Source: Candidatus Moranbacteria bacterium CG23_combo_of_CG06-09_8_20_14_all_35_22
Lineage (GTDB): Bacteria > Patescibacteriota > Minisyncoccia > Moranbacterales > UBA2206
Assembly (NCBI GenBank): GCA_002772115.1
Contig: PCRW01000054.1
Coordinates: forward strand, 1-5,788
Direction of reading: 5' to 3'
Length of the DNA stretch: 5,788 bases
Numbering within the stretch: the first letter of the stretch is position 1; each line of letters begins with the position of its first letter. A program made the position numbers and the translations under genes. The notes beneath the pieces were generated by a model that saw only the letters and a program-made list of their open reading frames with translations, made no database searches and was not told where the DNA came from. Of this stretch, positions 4,355 to 5,788 are shown piece after piece.

Positions 4355-5728
4355 TTAATTAATTTTTATAGGTTGGGCTTCAATTGGTTTGGTAGCTTCT
4401 TTTTTTTCTGGTTGAATTTTAAGATCAAATCCGACAATTAGGATTAAATCTAAATCGCGAAGTATTTTTGTAACAGCTCTTTTGTCCAATCCAGCTCCGC
4501 CCAAACTGATAGGTAAGTCTAATAACTTTTTGAAATCGATAAATGGTATTTCATCATTAATTCTTTTTTTGACAAGGTTAGCTGTTTTTCCAAAAGATTC
4601 TTCGCCTATATGGATGTTTTTGCTTTTAGTAAAATGATTCATTATAACTTTAACTTTTTCTTCCGCAGGATATTTGCCGAAAACTTTCAAAGCTACTTGA
4701 AAAAGAGATTCTAATTCTAAAGTAAAATTTTTGGCGATGCGCTGGTCTAGCCCTGCGCCACCTTTTTCTATAGGTTTATCTAATTGTTCAAACAAAGATT
4801 GTTCACTATAAAATCCTGACATCTTGAGCCGAATGGATTCCTCGATAACTTTCATCTGATTTTCTTCATAGGGAATAAAGAATGATTCAGCGATCAATTT
4901 AGCTTTCAAGGGTTCCATAAGAAAACTGATTTGTTTTTCAGAAAGACCGCGGAATTTTTCCATAATTTTATCAAAGACTGATTTCCCTTCTTCCATTTTA
5001 GATTCTATTTCTCGAGAAGCGCCGGAAGCATCTTTCCATTCTTCCTTAGTTATTTTTCCGTCTTTCATATGGATGATATGCGTTCCCCAATCGGCATTTT
5101 CTGGATTATGAGTAACTAAGATAACAGTTTTTCTTTCCTGTTTATTTAATTCTTCGAGAATTTGCATCACATTATTAGCCGAGGCGCTATCCAAGTTTCC
5201 TACAGGTTCGTCAGCTAAAATCAAAAATGGATCATTGACAATCGATCGGGCAATGCCGATTCTTTGTTGTTGTCCACCAGAAAGTTCACTGGGAATTTTT
5301 TTCCATTGTTCTTTGATGCCAAATCTTTCCAGAAGAAGCATCACTTTTTTCTCTCGTTCGCCTTTTCCTGTGTTGACAAAAATCTGTGGCAAAGCCACAT
5401 TATCCAAAACAGACAAAGTTGTGATCAAGTTGTATGATTGAAAAACCATCCCTATTTTGGTGCGATGAAAACTGATTCGTTCAGAAGGTTTCATTTTCAA
5501 AATATCTACATCATTTATCCTCACTAATCCGCTGTCAGGTGCTTCTAATCCGGCAAGAATATTTAAAAGAGATGATTTTCCGCAACCAGAAGGTCCAAGA
5601 ATGACGACAAACTCTCCTTTTTTGATGGTGAGATTGACATCAAACAAAGATTGGAAAGCGTTCGCCTTTCCGCGATTATAGGTGAGATTGATTTTCTCCA
5701 TCTCAACCAGTTTTTCTTTTAGTTCCAT
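4355..5728 (-). CDS. MacB/LolD-type ABC ATPase with a long duplicated C-terminal extension
   Basis: Residues 8-226 form a complete ABC nucleotide-binding domain of the MacB/LolD/FtsE class. It has Walker A GPSGCGKSS (45-53), Q-loop Gln97 in VFQSYNL, signature LSGGQQQR (149-156), Walker B LILADEP with catalytic Glu174, D-loop NLDS (178-181) and H-loop His207. It should hydrolyse ATP as a dimer on the cytoplasmic face and drive the permease encoded 7 nt downstream. Family members usually stop near 220-240 residues; here about 230 more follow. After a charged linker (227-250) comes a probably helical region with two diverged copies of one module, marked by GGAGLDQR (323-330) and GGAGLDKR (410-417), 87 residues apart. 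A charged Pro/Lys/Glu tail closes the protein. The extension has no motif I can assign; regulation of the ATPase or docking of a partner is a guess. ATG 5728 is preceded by an A-rich stretch and a strong extended -10; Met10 is an alternative start that would also keep the domain intact. Confidence 0.92.
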   Translation of the reverse strand: MELKEKLVEMEKINLTYNRGKANAFQSLFDVNLTIKKGEFVVILGPSGCGKSSLLNILAGLEAPDSGLVRINDVDILKMKPSERISFHRTKIGMVFQSYNLITTLSVLDNVALPQIFVNTGKGEREKKVMLLLERFGIKEQWKKIPSELSGGQQQRIGIARSIVNDPFLILADEPVGNLDSASANNVMQILEELNKQERKTVILVTHNPENADWGTHIIHMKDGKITKEEWKDASGASREIESKMEEGKSVFDKIMEKFRGLSEKQISFLMEPLKAKLIAESFFIPYEENQMKVIEESIRLKMSGFYSEQSLFEQLDKPIEKGGAGLDQRIAKNFTLELESLFQVALKVFGKYPAEEKVKVIMNHFTKSKNIHIGEESFGKTANLVKKRINDEIPFIDFKKLLDLPISLGGAGLDKRAVTKILRDLDLILIVGFDLKIQPEKKEATKPIEAQPIKIN

Positions 5729-5768
5729 TTTTTATATTTTATTTTTTTAAAAGTTTTTACCTAAAAAT

Positions 5769-5780
5769 ATTATAGCACAA
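5769..5780 (-). promoter_or_regulatory. Extended -10 promoter of the ABC operon
   Basis: Read on the minus strand, the sequence is TTGTGCTATAAT: a consensus TATAAT (5769-5774) preceded by TGC (5775-5777), an extended -10. The -35 region would fall beyond the window edge. Transcription should begin near 5762 and leave an A/T-only style leader of about 34 nt before ATG 5728. It matches the promoter at 1017-1028 in 11 of 12 bases. Confidence 0.7.
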
Positions 5781-5788
5781 TTTGAAAC

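Noticed and set aside
4259..4441. 60-codon plus-strand frame over the ABC gene junction
   Set aside because: It lies antisense to the permease start and ATPase end. Its Phe/Asn-rich product reflects AT-rich antisense DNA, and no start signals are seen.
5235..5441. 68-codon plus-strand frame
   Set aside because: It is antisense to the Walker B and signature region of the ATPase and has no independent support.
3109..5728. Complete MacAB-type drug or toxin efflux system
   Set aside because: ATPase and permease are separate genes, and neither a membrane fusion protein nor an outer-membrane channel gene is visible, so only a MacB/LolCDE/FtsEX-like ABC pair is supported.

Overview
This is an AT-rich bacterial window with compact gene spacing, TAA at every gene end I can see, and A-rich start regions without Shine-Dalgarno sites. 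The small AbrB/MazE-type protein, the multi-pass membrane protein of unknown function and the LolD/MacB-type ATPase with a long C-terminal extension resemble genes I associate with Candidate Phyla Radiation (Patescibacteria) genomes. That placement is an inference from gene style, not from a marker gene. The standard genetic code is sufficient: full-length domains are read without in-frame TGA codons.

Left part (1-1010): the remains of a DUF262/HNH-type nuclease gene. Its DUF262-like middle part and its HNH tail lie in different frames, and its N-terminal half is missing. A GC-rich nested palindrome follows, then a 72-codon AbrB/MazE-like DNA-binding protein whose last codons run through another inverted repeat. 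This stretch looks accessory and rearranged.

Middle part (1011-3090): an extended -10 promoter and a strongly structured leader precede two plus-strand genes. The first encodes a polytopic membrane protein with about nine helices. The second encodes a membrane-anchored HtrA/DegP-like protein with a C-terminal PDZ domain. In the HtrA-like protein all three catalytic triad positions appear replaced (His to Asn, Asp to Asn, Ser to Ala), so it should be a pseudoprotease, perhaps a peptide- or protein-binding partner at the membrane. The pair ends at a hairpin terminator shaped to work in both directions.

Right part (3109-5788): a minus-strand two-gene ABC operon, promoter at the right edge, ATPase first, then a MacB/FtsX-type permease 7 nt downstream. 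Together they should form a mechanotransmission-type ABC complex that acts on extracytoplasmic substrates or partners. The ATPase has an intact nucleotide-binding domain plus about 230 extra residues containing two diverged copies of a GGAGLD(Q/K)R module. No periplasmic adaptor (MFP) gene is visible in the window.

The best candidates for something undescribed are the triad-less HtrA protein paired with the polytopic membrane protein, and the duplicated C-terminal module on the ABC ATPase.
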